DNA from: a virus
IMG/VR virus record: IMGVR_UViG_3300031673_000383
Location: 1-27,502 of that record
Reading direction: 5' to 3' (one strand)
DNA length: 27,502 nucleotides
The notes beneath the pieces are model-generated. The model saw only the letters and a program-made list of their open reading frames with translations. It was not told where the DNA came from and did no database searches. Positions within the stretch are counted from its first letter, which is position 1. Each line of letters opens with the position of its first letter. Made by a program: the position numbers and the translations under genes. Below, piece by piece: positions 1 through 8,106 of this stretch.

Positions 1-48
1 AAGATGTCTGGCAGGGATCGTCAAAGGTTATGCAGGGCACGTAAGAAA

Positions 49-64
49 GCGCAAGTAATTACGC
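49..64 (-). terminator. weak terminator-like hairpin after the metallophosphoesterase gene
   Basis: Read on the minus strand, a 6-bp stem (GCGUAA with UUGCGC, one G-U pair) closes a UUAC loop and is followed by TTTCTT. It lies 15 bases past the stop codon of the last gene. The stem is short and the U-tract is interrupted, so this is only a candidate. Nothing else was recognised between position 1 and the stop codon at 80. Confidence 0.25.
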
Positions 65-79
65 ACCCTGTCAGCCTAA

Positions 80-1036
80 TTACACCTTTATCAGCTGGCC
101 TCTAAATACTACGTGGTCATCATCCCAGACCTGACATAACTCTGGAGGCAACATCTTCCCATCAACAAAGGTCAGAACTGCAAAGCCTGACCGATGGTTC
201 TTTGGGTTGTCTTCAGAGTATTCAAACTGGTCACCATTAACATCAGCCAATGAGCCTGTGTCTACACCATATCGGTCGCCTGTATAATCACTCCACGGGG
301 TTACTTTTAAGCTATGAAGGTGACCTGTTACAACGGTTAGACCTGCTTTCATAGTGTTATTGTAAACAGCATGAATACCATTATGATAACGATGCTTAAT
401 CATCACTTTATCGTTGACCATAATCGAGGTAGAGAACTTCCATAGCGGGAAATGGTCAGTCAGATTCATGCCCTCAACGCCTCGCCAAGTATCCCCCACC
501 TGAGCCGCTAAACGGGCGTTAAATCTTTGGTCATGATTTCCCCAACACCAATGCAGGGCAGCACCTTTTGCGGCCTCCTCAACCTCATCTAGGCGCTCCT
601 GACAGGCTTCTAGCTCTTGTTTTACGGTAGGCGTATATCCCCAGCCTGAAACCGGATGTCTAGAGATACTGGCCCCGTCAAACACGTCCCCATTCATAAC
701 GACCATCCGAGGCTTTAAATCCTGAATGATCTTTACGAATGCACGATGTGCTGTGCTGATAATGCCAGGCCAGTAGTGGCAGTCTGACCCTATAACAATA
801 ATTCCGTTTTCTAACTTTACGTTTGTTCTAACATTGTTTTGAGCGTAGGTTACTTGAAAGTCTGGACTACTTTTGGCAATGCCAGCTAGAACAATGCCTT
901 GTCTTTTTTCAATGCTTCGCCTTCTCATATTAATGTTTCTTTCAGCAACACCGAGAATCTTTGCCATTACTGATGCTGACCCGTGTTTATTCCACAAAGC
1001 AATAAATTCTTGCTCTGTACAAGCTGGCTTAGACAT
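80..1036 (-). CDS. HTH-metallophosphoesterase fusion
   Basis: Calcineurin-like metallophosphoesterase of 318 residues. The whole two-metal motif set is visible: DCH at 85-87, GD at 116-117, GNHD at 166-169, His 215 and His 218, and GHLH at 238-241. It should therefore be an active phosphatase or nuclease-type phosphodiesterase, but the substrate cannot be read from the sequence. Residues 8-45 look like a helix-turn-helix (an ALWNKHGSASVMAKILGV stretch), suggesting nucleic-acid binding. I chose the ATG at 1036 because AGAGGA lies a few bases upstream. A GTG at 1078 would add 14 residues but overlaps the upstream gene. It is the last gene of the late operon in this window and follows the lysis genes, where phages often carry accessory genes. 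Confidence 0.85.
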   Translation of the reverse strand: MSKPACTEQEFIALWNKHGSASVMAKILGVAERNINMRRRSIEKRQGIVLAGIAKSSPDFQVTYAQNNVRTNVKLENGIIVIGSDCHYWPGIISTAHRAFVKIIQDLKPRMVVMNGDVFDGASISRHPVSGWGYTPTVKQELEACQERLDEVEEAAKGAALHWCWGNHDQRFNARLAAQVGDTWRGVEGMNLTDHFPLWKFSTSIMVNDKVMIKHRYHNGIHAVYNNTMKAGLTVVTGHLHSLKVTPWSDYTGDRYGVDTGSLADVNGDQFEYSEDNPKNHRSGFAVLTFVDGKMLPPELCQVWDDDHVVFRGQLIKV

Positions 1037-1044
1037 GATTTCCT

Positions 1045-1245
1045 CTAATTTGAGAAACGATGAAATTCCCCGCACCACTCATCCCGAGCTACTACCGGAA
1101 ACAGGGAGTCAAAGTCACCTTCACCTAAGTGCATTACTTTAGGCGGGTAGCGATAGCAAAACCCAAGTTCTTCTTTGGGATCAGCCTTAAAGAACGAACA
1201 AGATTGACAAGCTGGCATACAGTCTGCCGGAAGTTTTTTAACCAT
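1045..1245 (-). CDS. small cysteine-rich phage protein
   Basis: 66-residue protein with Cys at 9, 13, 16, 30 and 58. The pattern C-x3-C-x2-C, then GFCYRYPPKV, then EWCGEF resembles a small metal-binding or iron-sulphur knuckle seen in many phage hypothetical proteins. Metal binding is inferred from Cys spacing only. The frame is open further upstream to 1320, but that would overlap the preceding gene by 83 bases. The ATG at 1245 overlaps it by 8 bases, in keeping with the neighbours. A weak AAGAG lies about 12 bases upstream. Its stop is 8 bases before the metallophosphoesterase start, so the two are probably co-translated. Confidence 0.7.
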   Translation of the reverse strand: MVKKLPADCMPACQSCSFFKADPKEELGFCYRYPPKVMHLGEGDFDSLFPVVARDEWCGEFHRFSN

Positions 1246-1546
1246 TCGTTTTGTTACTCTTGTACTCAGGTTCAGTAGGTAACAAATGAAAAGACTCAGC
1301 GGGCCAAGTTCTATTCTCACCAGACTCGAAGACTACTAGGATTGCGTTACCTCTTCGTGTCCAGCAAAACCTGACGTAAGACTCTGTTCCAAAGGCATAA
1401 CCGTCGTGCATACCCATGACACCACAGTAATGATCCCTCGTCGTTATAACAGTCCAACCACCTGCATTATTCTGAAACCCTGCTGCTTCTTCCGCAAAAC
1501 TATAACAAGTTATTAACGATAATATAATAGCAGCAAGTTGTTTCAT
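1238..1546 (-). CDS. secreted protein of unknown function, next to endolysin
   Basis: 102-residue protein with a clear export signal: Lys at position 2, hydrophobic residues 4-16 and a likely signal-peptidase I site after SFA at 17-19. LITC at 12-15 is a poor lipobox because Thr stands at -1, so a lipoprotein is less likely. The mature part of about 83 residues has two Cys (in DHYCGV and VRFCWT) that could form a disulphide in the periplasm. I do not recognise the family. It starts 5 bases after the endolysin stop codon, so it is expressed with the lysis genes. It is not a recognisable Rz or Rz1 spanin, as it has neither an N-anchored coiled coil nor a Pro-rich lipoprotein sequence. Confidence 0.65.
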   Translation of the reverse strand: MKQLAAIILSLITCYSFAEEAAGFQNNAGGWTVITTRDHYCGVMGMHDGYAFGTESYVRFCWTRRGNAILVVFESGENRTWPAESFHLLPTEPEYKSNKTNG

Positions 1547-1551
1547 GATAA

Positions 1552-1971
1552 TTACCCTATGCTTTCACCTGCTTGAAGTTGTGCTAATGTCTTGCCGCCG
1601 GTATGCTGGAAGTGTGCCATTTCTTTAAATTTTTTCCATTCCCACGCCCACTCAAGACCCGCTTCCTTACCCAATGCGCCTACCTTCTGCCAGACAGGGT
1701 TTTTAGTATCCCAGCAAGGCTTACCGTTAATCAGCGGAACCACATCAATAGCGCACCGCCAGTTATGCCAACTCTGACCGCCCTTGGCATTGGTAACTCT
1801 CTTGCCGGGTGCAGTGCGACCCTTAGCATACAAAGCGTTCTGGCTCTCACTATCTCGATAGGTAGAAGTAATCAGCAGGTCAATATCGTTTTCTTCGCAC
1901 AAGGCTTTGAACTTGCGAACCTTCTCCTGAACTACCGGCAATAAGTCTTCAATCTTTCGGGAATTAATCAT
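1552..1971 (-). CDS. endolysin, L-alanyl-D-glutamate peptidase (M15C, VanY-like)
   Basis: 139-residue zinc peptidase that would cleave the peptide stems of peptidoglycan. Visible M15 motifs are TSTYRDSESQNALYAKGRT (35-53), SWHNWRCAID with the zinc ligands His 69 and Asp 76, and AHFQ at 119-122 with the third ligand His 120. Glu 118 stands in the place of the usual catalytic acid. It has no signal peptide, so release depends on the holin. The length is usual for single-domain phage enzymes, and there is no cell-wall binding domain. Its ATG overlaps the holin stop (ATGA), a tight translational coupling of holin and endolysin. Confidence 0.92.
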   Translation of the reverse strand: MINSRKIEDLLPVVQEKVRKFKALCEENDIDLLITSTYRDSESQNALYAKGRTAPGKRVTNAKGGQSWHNWRCAIDVVPLINGKPCWDTKNPVWQKVGALGKEAGLEWAWEWKKFKEMAHFQHTGGKTLAQLQAGESIG

Positions 1972-2378
1972 TTCTTGGCCTTCATATCAATAATCTTCTC
2001 AAGCGTTCTGCCACCAAAGTAGAAAGACATAACCAACATGCCCCACTGCCCAAGCAGGACAACAAACGACTCAGCAATATCAACAACAGCCGCGTCAAGG
2101 ATCGCCAAAGCCAAATAAGCCACCAAAATGTAAATCAGGGTCAACGGACGGATATTCTTGGACAGCCAGCTATCACTAGCCATGTCAGCTTGCTGGCGCT
2201 GGGTCAGGTTGTTCTGCTCTGTCTTGTACAAGTCTGTGTCGTTAGCCATCTTAGCTAGCTCACCGTCCTGCGCCATCTTCGCCAACTCCAATTGTGCCTT
2301 AGCCTTTTGCTCTGGATCAGGTATCAGCTTGTCAATTAGTTTGCCGCCAATGCCAAGTAACGCTTCTAGTCCAAACAT
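1968..2378 (-). CDS. holin, 3TM / GTA-holin-like family
   Basis: 136-residue membrane protein. An amphipathic, charged N-terminal half (residues 14-65) precedes SDSWLSKNIRPLTLIYIL (68-85), a signature I associate with the 3TM holin family of phages and gene transfer agents. Two strong membrane segments lie at about 79-97 and 103-122, followed by FGGRTLEKII and a basic tail. The N-terminal GLEALLGIGG segment may be the third. It would open the inner membrane for the endolysin encoded immediately downstream. GGAAAC ten bases upstream serves as the ribosome site and lies over the end of the previous gene. Confidence 0.85.
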   Translation of the reverse strand: MFGLEALLGIGGKLIDKLIPDPEQKAKAQLELAKMAQDGELAKMANDTDLYKTEQNNLTQRQQADMASDSWLSKNIRPLTLIYILVAYLALAILDAAVVDIAESFVVLLGQWGMLVMSFYFGGRTLEKIIDMKAKK

Positions 2379-2379
2379 A

Positions 2380-2931
2380 TCAGTTTCCTAATGTAAACAT
2401 CCAAATGATGCCAATGATTATTGAAATGGAAACTATAACACCCAGTGTCATAGCAATGCAGTCCTGTACAAACTGAACCTTCTTAGCTTTAGCTCGTCTA
2501 GCAGCCATCTCCAATGCCTTTAGATGCAGCCTGTGATCTGTCTCTCTCTGCCTGCGGTCAGTCCTTAGTTTCTCTAGTCTGCCCATAAACTCATCGTATA
2601 AGCCTGGCTCCTGAAACTGGTAGATAAACATCTCTTTCAGGTCTTTGTAGAACTGCTTTAACTGACGTTCAGCGACCATCATCTCAATGACGATCTCATA
2701 GTCATTACTGCTGTCTTCTACGGGAGGATTGTCTTGTAATGCTTTAGCTTGAGCTATGCCCTCCTCTGCCTTACCAGCAGACGAAAAAAAGCTAGTAAGC
2801 GCACCTAGTGATTCGTTGGCAGACTTACCAGCCTCAGCACATTCCCTGATCTCGTCAAACGCTTCTTTGGCTATATCAAAGGCAGCTTTAGCCCCTTTGA
2901 TTACCATCAGGGCTGTAGCTACTTCAATCAT
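2380..2931 (-). CDS. C-terminally anchored membrane protein of the lysis region
   Basis: 183-residue protein. Residues 1-60 are Ala-rich and helical, residues 80-150 form a long charged, likely coiled-coil segment (many Glu, Lys and Arg), and residues 157-180 are one strong membrane helix (TLGVIVSISIIIGIIWMF). The bulk would therefore lie in the cytoplasm, held at the membrane by its tail, or it may be part of the particle. Similar proteins occur in environmental podoviruses near the lysis genes, but I know of no assigned function. It overlaps the previous gene by ATGA and is followed by the holin after one base. A holin regulator is possible but unproven. Confidence 0.75.
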   Translation of the reverse strand: MIEVATALMVIKGAKAAFDIAKEAFDEIRECAEAGKSANESLGALTSFFSSAGKAEEGIAQAKALQDNPPVEDSSNDYEIVIEMMVAERQLKQFYKDLKEMFIYQFQEPGLYDEFMGRLEKLRTDRRQRETDHRLHLKALEMAARRAKAKKVQFVQDCIAMTLGVIVSISIIIGIIWMFTLGN

Positions 2932-3119
2932 TTAGGCAAAGTCCCGTTGCCAGCCATCCAGAACATTAGGCCCAATGCACCAGCGCCTACGATCCAGAGT
3001 ATTCTTTTAACGACAGAACGACCCACTTCCTCGTAGATCTTCTTAAATGCGACCTCAGCGGCTTTCTCAGCAATAGCCTCAATTTGATCGTCCGTAAGTG
3101 GGATTTCTTTGTCTGGCAT
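2928..3119 (-). CDS. small tail-anchored membrane protein
   Basis: 63-residue protein. An acidic and helical N-terminal part (residues 5-35, with QIEAIAEKAAEVAFKKIYEE) is followed by a basic KR and one membrane helix at 39-56, then a short tail. The architecture resembles small holin-associated proteins of the XhlA type, but homology is not evident. I start at the ATG at 3119, two bases after the fibre stop codon. An upstream ATG at 3140 would add seven residues and overlap the fibre gene. It overlaps the next gene by ATGA, so it is expressed with the lysis cassette. Confidence 0.7.
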   Translation of the reverse strand: MPDKEIPLTDDQIEAIAEKAAEVAFKKIYEEVGRSVVKRILWIVGAGALGLMFWMAGNGTLPK

Positions 3120-3121
3120 GT

Positions 3122-3847
3122 TTAGGCAGTCCTTTTCCACATACGAACCACGATATAGGGTTGCAGGTTAGCATTAGTACCAGAGGAACCCTCTGTGCTA
3201 TTAGATACGGTTATGCTTGTGGTAACGGTAGTCGTGTTTGAATTGTTTGGGTTTCCAAGACCGTTATAGGGTGACTGAAATCCACTACCGCCACCAGTAA
3301 AGTCAGAGCGCGTTGGGAATGTATGGAAGTGACCCGGATCAGTAACTGAAGCGGTATGCGTATGGCTAACCAAAACCGCATCTGCGCTGCCGCCTGTCTC
3401 TTCAGCCGTGTCGAATAGCGCATTGCCGGCGTCCAAACCCACCATTACTCGACCAGCACCGAATGCCACCCATGTACCAAAGCCAAGCAATGTTGCAGGG
3501 TTCGTTGCACTTGTTGCGTTTATATAAACCGAGCCTACAGGGTAAGCAGCAGCTAGTGCGGCTTGCACAAAGGCAGTCGTGGCAATCTTAGTTGAACTAT
3601 CGGCAAACGTAGGAGTGGGAGCCGTAGCAGCACCTATCAGCGTTGTAGTGCCAGTAACAGATAAGTTACCGCCTACCGTAAAGTTATCCCCGTCTGTACC
3701 GGCTTGCTGGTCTTTAAGCTGCGCCATAAGCTCACGTATAGCGTTATTTATCCCGCTTGGGGCACACCCTTCCGAAATATTGATCCCGGCTATATCGGTG
3801 TTGTTTGCAGGAGTAGAGCTAAACTCGCTAATCTTGTTCTTTGCCAT
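3122..3847 (-). CDS. short tail fibre / collar-type protein with His-motif tip
   Basis: 241-residue fibre. The N-terminal part (1-50) ends in INNAIRELMAQLKDQQAG, a common attachment module. Residues 53-72 form a NFTVGGNLSVTGTTTL beta-repeat, and residues 84-100 (SSTKIATTAFVQAALA) are a fibre linker. The C-terminal collar-like domain runs from YPVGSVYIN (102-110), GFGTWVAFGAGRVMVG and SHTHTASVTDPGHFHT (161-176) to LQPYIVVRMWKR (228-239). The HxH and GHxH pairs are the type used for metal binding in T4-like fibre tips. It probably contacts the host surface. It lies between the ejection proteins and the lysis genes. Confidence 0.85.
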   Translation of the reverse strand: MAKNKISEFSSTPANNTDIAGINISEGCAPSGINNAIRELMAQLKDQQAGTDGDNFTVGGNLSVTGTTTLIGAATAPTPTFADSSTKIATTAFVQAALAAAYPVGSVYINATSATNPATLLGFGTWVAFGAGRVMVGLDAGNALFDTAEETGGSADAVLVSHTHTASVTDPGHFHTFPTRSDFTGGGSGFQSPYNGLGNPNNSNTTTVTTSITVSNSTEGSSGTNANLQPYIVVRMWKRTA

Positions 3848-3856
3848 AGTTAATCC

Positions 3857-5569
3857 TTACTGACCCAATAACCCATAAGTTGGGCTTAAACTTTGCTGTA
3901 ATTGCTGCTGTTCTGCTGACATTAAAGCACGACCTAATGTTGATCTAACTGGCTCAGGCACAAAACCACCAACCTTAGAAACACCACCGTAAACATTACC
4001 GATTAATCCTTGTGGCTTGGCTCCTAAATACCGTTGAGCCATCACATTGCGAACTGGGCCAGATGTACCTAGATAAGCAGGAATAGCCAATGGAGCTTGA
4101 AGCAACAATGAAAATGGATCGCTGTAAGCCTGTCTTTCAGCCGTACCACTAGAAGGAAATGCTCTAGGAAAACTACCACTAAGCATTGCAGCAGTTTCTA
4201 TCGGCTCTTTAGTTGTCCCATAAGTGGGACGCTTAGACAGTTCTTTAGAAAGTTTCGCAGCACTAACATTACCTGTATTAGCATCAAATGCTTTGTCAAT
4301 CAGGAACCAGTTAGACAAGTCTTTACGACCTTGGCGGAACTGATTTAATACTTGCTGACCATTAGTACGCATCAGATTGGCTGGGCTACTAAGATAACGC
4401 TCAATAGAATCTTCAAGAGAGTTACGTAGATTGGTTAAAGTCTCAATAGATGTACTAGAACCAGCCTTCTTAGCCTCAAATAACTTATCGCCAATAGCCT
4501 TAAGTGATCTAAATGCTTGATCTCCAGTCATGCCTTGAGAACCAAAAGACTCAAAATCTCTCAATATTCTTAAGGCTGCTTTATCAGTCGGAGTAACAAG
4601 AGAAGGCTTTAAAGATTTAATCTTTGCAATCTCAGCATTTACTGAACTTACAAAGTTGGCATCGCCAATGACAGATGGGTAGCTACTCAAAACTTTATAG
4701 TTGTTAAGGGCTTGGTTATATGCTGACCGCATATTCTCATTGGTTAACGGGGCGGCAGCAGGTATCTTAATTAAAGTTTTTGCAATCTCATTAGTCTTTG
4801 ATTGATTGCTTGCCTCAAAGCGTGTAAATGCCTCTCCAGCGATAGGAAAGCGAGATTTAAAGCCTTCTTTAAGACCGCCAAGCTGACCAGTAATCTGAGT
4901 TGGGTCAAGCTCAAATCCCTGCTCTATAGCTCTGCGACCAACTTGTTTTTGTTGTTCTGTTAAATTTGCCTCAAGTTTTGGAGCTAGGCCAACTTGACGC
5001 AAGCCAAATTGAGTTGCACCGCCAGTCACACCACCCAAACCAGCCTTAGAAATCATTTCACGCGTAGATTGACTTGGGGTTGTCAAAGAATATAATGCGC
5101 CACCAGCAGCCGCTTGAGGAATTGTTGTAGGAAGTAATGCGCCACCAATGGCTTCAGAAGTACCACCAATTACAGGAGCTTTACTAGCAGCCTTTAAACC
5201 AGCTCCACCAAACAAAGACCCAAGCATATCAACAATAGTTGACCCAGTAATTTCAGCGCCACCAGTAGGGGCTGTGGCTCTATAAGTTGGAGACATTACA
5301 GAACGAGATTGCTGAACGCCAGCCTCATATTGGCTTAATGTTTCAGGACTAACAACCCCAATAGCTTTACCAGCACGAAGGCCAGCGCCATACAAACCCT
5401 CACCAATTTGAGATACACGTTTACCAGCACCAGAAAACACGCCACCAGTTTCAGGTTCCCTTGATTTCTGTATCTTCTTTATCTCGGCAGCAAAAAGACG
5501 AGCAGACGTAATATCGCCAGCTTTATCAGCTTCCAATAACGCTCTCTCCAAATCTGGGATAGTTGCCAT
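3857..5569 (-). CDS. large internal virion / DNA ejection protein
   Basis: 570-residue protein. The N-terminus has a short helical repeat (DLERALLEADKAGD ... ARLFAAEI) common in phage internal proteins. Residues 40-190 contain several Gly/Ala-rich stretches that could insert into a membrane, and residues 200-420 are long charged helices. The C-terminus ends in YGLLGQ. No enzyme motif (for example a lytic transglycosylase Glu motif) was found. The composition and its place after two other ejection-like genes suggest it leaves the capsid with DNA to build the trans-envelope channel. This is inference from family resemblance and order. Confidence 0.7.
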   Translation of the reverse strand: MATIPDLERALLEADKAGDITSARLFAAEIKKIQKSREPETGGVFSGAGKRVSQIGEGLYGAGLRAGKAIGVVSPETLSQYEAGVQQSRSVMSPTYRATAPTGGAEITGSTIVDMLGSLFGGAGLKAASKAPVIGGTSEAIGGALLPTTIPQAAAGGALYSLTTPSQSTREMISKAGLGGVTGGATQFGLRQVGLAPKLEANLTEQQKQVGRRAIEQGFELDPTQITGQLGGLKEGFKSRFPIAGEAFTRFEASNQSKTNEIAKTLIKIPAAAPLTNENMRSAYNQALNNYKVLSSYPSVIGDANFVSSVNAEIAKIKSLKPSLVTPTDKAALRILRDFESFGSQGMTGDQAFRSLKAIGDKLFEAKKAGSSTSIETLTNLRNSLEDSIERYLSSPANLMRTNGQQVLNQFRQGRKDLSNWFLIDKAFDANTGNVSAAKLSKELSKRPTYGTTKEPIETAAMLSGSFPRAFPSSGTAERQAYSDPFSLLLQAPLAIPAYLGTSGPVRNVMAQRYLGAKPQGLIGNVYGGVSKVGGFVPEPVRSTLGRALMSAEQQQLQQSLSPTYGLLGQ

Positions 5570-5580
5570 GATTTTTCCTA

Positions 5581-7494
5581 TTAATCTTTTATGCCGTATT
5601 TTCTTTTAACATCTGCTGGTAGTGTGCTTCCACCAGAAGGGGCTTTACCGCCTCTTAACTGAGCTATTTCAGCATCAGTAAATACTCGATCAAGACCTTG
5701 ATCTTTCATTGATTGCTGGAAATTCTTAACTGAATATGTGCCATCTTCAATCATTTTAGAACGCAAGTCAGCAGCGGCAACGGCACGATCAGCAAGTTTT
5801 TGAGTATATACGGCAATTAATTCACGACCATTTGAGTATTGCATCAAAGAAGGCAATGCCGCTAAGAATTGCTTTGTTTCAAAGTCTGATGTAGCACCAG
5901 ATCCCGGAACACGCAAAGTCGGTGCAATCCTAGCTCTAATAGCAACAGCAAGATCATTAGCTGTGGCAATTTGAGCCATAGAAGTATCAGGCAAATAAGA
6001 ACCAAAAGCAGCTTTAAACTCATCTAGCTTACCGCCCTGATATGGTTTAAGAACATCAACGATTGCCCTGACATCGTTTGCCACATTGATTGCGCCCATT
6101 GCTTGTTCCTCAGCATTGACAGCGCCTTCAATACGTCTCTTTAAAAACTCTTTATCGCCATATACATTTTGAGTTACTAGAGTTCTTCCTAGTATTTTGA
6201 GTTCTTTATCTTTGCCAAACATAAGTTTGTCAAGTTGACCCGCTTCTTCATCAGTAAGGTCTTCAAGATTTTTCTTAAATTTATTCTTAGCAATTCGACG
6301 AGCCTCAACAGAGTAATCGGCTTGCTTTCTTTTAAAGTCAATTTCTTTTTGATTGAAATCAGTTATTTGTTTATTAATTTCACGCATTTCCGTTACAAGT
6401 TTATCAGGCGTAATTTGCCCATTCATTTGCAACTGCATCAAGTTATCAATTGCACCTTGAAACATTGGTGGTGCAGTCTTTCTAAATGTTTCCAAATCAA
6501 CTTCTGCAACAGAAGCCTCAGCAATTTGTTTTCTTACTTGCTCAAGTCGTTTTTCCTGAGTAGCAAAGGCATCCTTAACCAAAGGATTATTAGCCAATCT
6601 AGGATCACTTAGTCGATCCATTTCTGCACGAATATTGTCAGCTTTTGCATTTAATGCTGGGAGCTTGCTTGATGGCCTTTGACCAGTAGCAGTAACAACA
6701 GGCAATACTTTTTCACCTGTTTGAGCGTCAACTTGAACTGGAGCTTCTGGATACTTATATTTTTCTCCGGCGGCAACATTAGGAACGCCAAAAGTTGTTT
6801 CACCTGCTTGAGTAACAACAATTCCGGGCTTAGGTTCTTGAGTAGCCTGAGCTGGCTGCTCTTGAGTTGCTTGTGCTTGTTGCTGCTGAACTACAGGTTG
6901 AGAAACAGGTTGAGAAACAAGACTTGGAGAAATTTCAAGACGATCTGCTTTTGCAAAAAGCGCATCAGCAAGAGGCTTAAATTGCGTTCCACCCAACAAA
7001 TAACTTTGAGCTTCAGCGCGTAAAGATTCAGGCGTTTCTGGGCCTTGTTGACCTTGTTGCTTACCAAAACCAGCAATTCTCTGACGCAAAGCAACTTCTT
7101 CAGCAAACTTACCCGGATCAATGTCAGCCAATGGAGCCAGATCAGGATACTGAACCTTAGCTTGTGCAATGCTTTTCAACTTATTAGCGGCTTGAGCTTG
7201 TGCCAATTGAGTCTGTGCAATCTGTTGCTGCGTTACATAGTTCTTAATCCCTTGATCGTAAGCACCACCAGCAGCACCAAAGCCGCCAGCCAATGCACCT
7301 AAGACATTCTCAGCAGCAGAGCGTCTAGGGCCAGTACGGCTCATACCCTGAGCCAGCGCAAGACCTGCACCTAGCAAGCCCTGAACATTAGCCCGGTTCT
7401 GCAAGTTCTGAGTTTCTTCAGCGCCAAGCAAGCCCTGAATGTAACTAGGAGCCGCTTGACCGAAGATGTTAGGAATGTAATCTGTAATTGCCAT
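5581..7494 (-). CDS. large internal virion / DNA ejection protein, Gln-rich linker
   Basis: 637-residue protein. The N-terminus carries two GLLG motifs (21-24 and 39-42) and a Gly/Ala-rich, membrane-compatible stretch at 38-85. Helices follow with many Gln and Ala (QQQIAQTQLAQAQAANKLK), then a low-complexity linker around 195-230 with short repeats of the AQATQEQP type. Long charged helices (residues 280-620) fill the rest. No catalytic motif is visible. Together with the 570-residue neighbour it is the best candidate for the main ejection proteins (roles like T7 gp15/gp16 or P22 gp16/gp20), although I see no direct similarity to them. Confidence 0.7.
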   Translation of the reverse strand: MAITDYIPNIFGQAAPSYIQGLLGAEETQNLQNRANVQGLLGAGLALAQGMSRTGPRRSAAENVLGALAGGFGAAGGAYDQGIKNYVTQQQIAQTQLAQAQAANKLKSIAQAKVQYPDLAPLADIDPGKFAEEVALRQRIAGFGKQQGQQGPETPESLRAEAQSYLLGGTQFKPLADALFAKADRLEISPSLVSQPVSQPVVQQQQAQATQEQPAQATQEPKPGIVVTQAGETTFGVPNVAAGEKYKYPEAPVQVDAQTGEKVLPVVTATGQRPSSKLPALNAKADNIRAEMDRLSDPRLANNPLVKDAFATQEKRLEQVRKQIAEASVAEVDLETFRKTAPPMFQGAIDNLMQLQMNGQITPDKLVTEMREINKQITDFNQKEIDFKRKQADYSVEARRIAKNKFKKNLEDLTDEEAGQLDKLMFGKDKELKILGRTLVTQNVYGDKEFLKRRIEGAVNAEEQAMGAINVANDVRAIVDVLKPYQGGKLDEFKAAFGSYLPDTSMAQIATANDLAVAIRARIAPTLRVPGSGATSDFETKQFLAALPSLMQYSNGRELIAVYTQKLADRAVAAADLRSKMIEDGTYSVKNFQQSMKDQGLDRVFTDAEIAQLRGGKAPSGGSTLPADVKRKYGIKD

Positions 7495-7497
7495 ATA

Positions 7498-8106
7498 TCA
7501 CCCTAAGAGGGAAATCCGTTGCGGCCTAAGAACCGTATCTTGCTGTGGATTGAGAAGGCTAGAGTAATCATTACTTTTAATCTCACCACTTCTAACTTGT
7601 CCAGCGGGAGCAAATTGCGGCTGTTCTTGCTGCATCATTTGCTGGGCAGACTGCATACCCATTTGAGTAAGAACTGGATTCTGCTGTGCGTATTGACCAA
7701 CACTAGCAAATCTGTCCATCATAGTAGGCTCATACAAAGACGATGGAATCATTCCCGTACTTGTGCCAGAGGATACAAATGGAGCAGTTGTAGGTGCGCC
7801 AGCAAACAAACCTCCACCAGCAGTTTTCATAGCCTCAACATTTAACGGGGTTGCCATTGGCGCACCAGTTGTAAATGCCTGAACAGCGTTAGTAGGAAGG
7901 GCAGCAGCATTAATTGTCGTTGACCCAGACAATGCGCTAGGCAAGACACCACTAGAACCAGCCCCAGCCAAGCCACCAGCGCCCATCAAAGCGCCACCAC
8001 CATAACCACCAGCCGCACCAAGCAACGCGCCTTTAAGTGGATCTTTCTTGTTCATCATAGCGCCGACAGAGCCGCCGACAACCGCCATAGTTACTGGATC
8101 AGCCAT
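7498..8106 (-). CDS. small Gly/Ala-rich ejection or internal virion protein
   Basis: 202-residue protein. Residues 4-60 are rich in Gly and Ala (KGALLGAAGGYGGGALMGAG), a glycine-zipper type sequence often found in proteins that insert into membranes. Residues 130-170 are rich in Met and Gln (QSAQQMMQQEQPQF). The C-terminus reads RISLLG, similar to the ends of two other virion-type proteins here. No enzymatic motif is seen. It overlaps the preceding gene by one base (TAATG) and sits between two other ejection-type genes, so an internal virion role is the best guess. Confidence 0.65.
   Translation of the reverse strand: MADPVTMAVVGGSVGAMMNKKDPLKGALLGAAGGYGGGALMGAGGLAGAGSSGVLPSALSGSTTINAAALPTNAVQAFTTGAPMATPLNVEAMKTAGGGLFAGAPTTAPFVSSGTSTGMIPSSLYEPTMMDRFASVGQYAQQNPVLTQMGMQSAQQMMQQEQPQFAPAGQVRSGEIKSNDYSSLLNPQQDTVLRPQRISLLG

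Noticed and set aside
1-105. Plus-strand frame open from the left edge to a TAA at 103-105
   Set aside because: Only 34 codons are seen, with no motif, and it overlaps the end of the metallophosphoesterase gene. It could be the end of a convergent gene, but the evidence is too thin.
1045-1320. Longer version of the Cys-rich protein with a hydrophobic N-terminus
   Set aside because: The extra 25 residues overlap the secreted-protein gene by 83 bases, and an internal ATG at 1245 gives a better-packed start.
6870-6912. Short direct repeats in the Gln-rich linker of the 637-residue protein
   Set aside because: They encode a low-complexity linker and are explained by it. They are not a CRISPR array or binding-site cluster.
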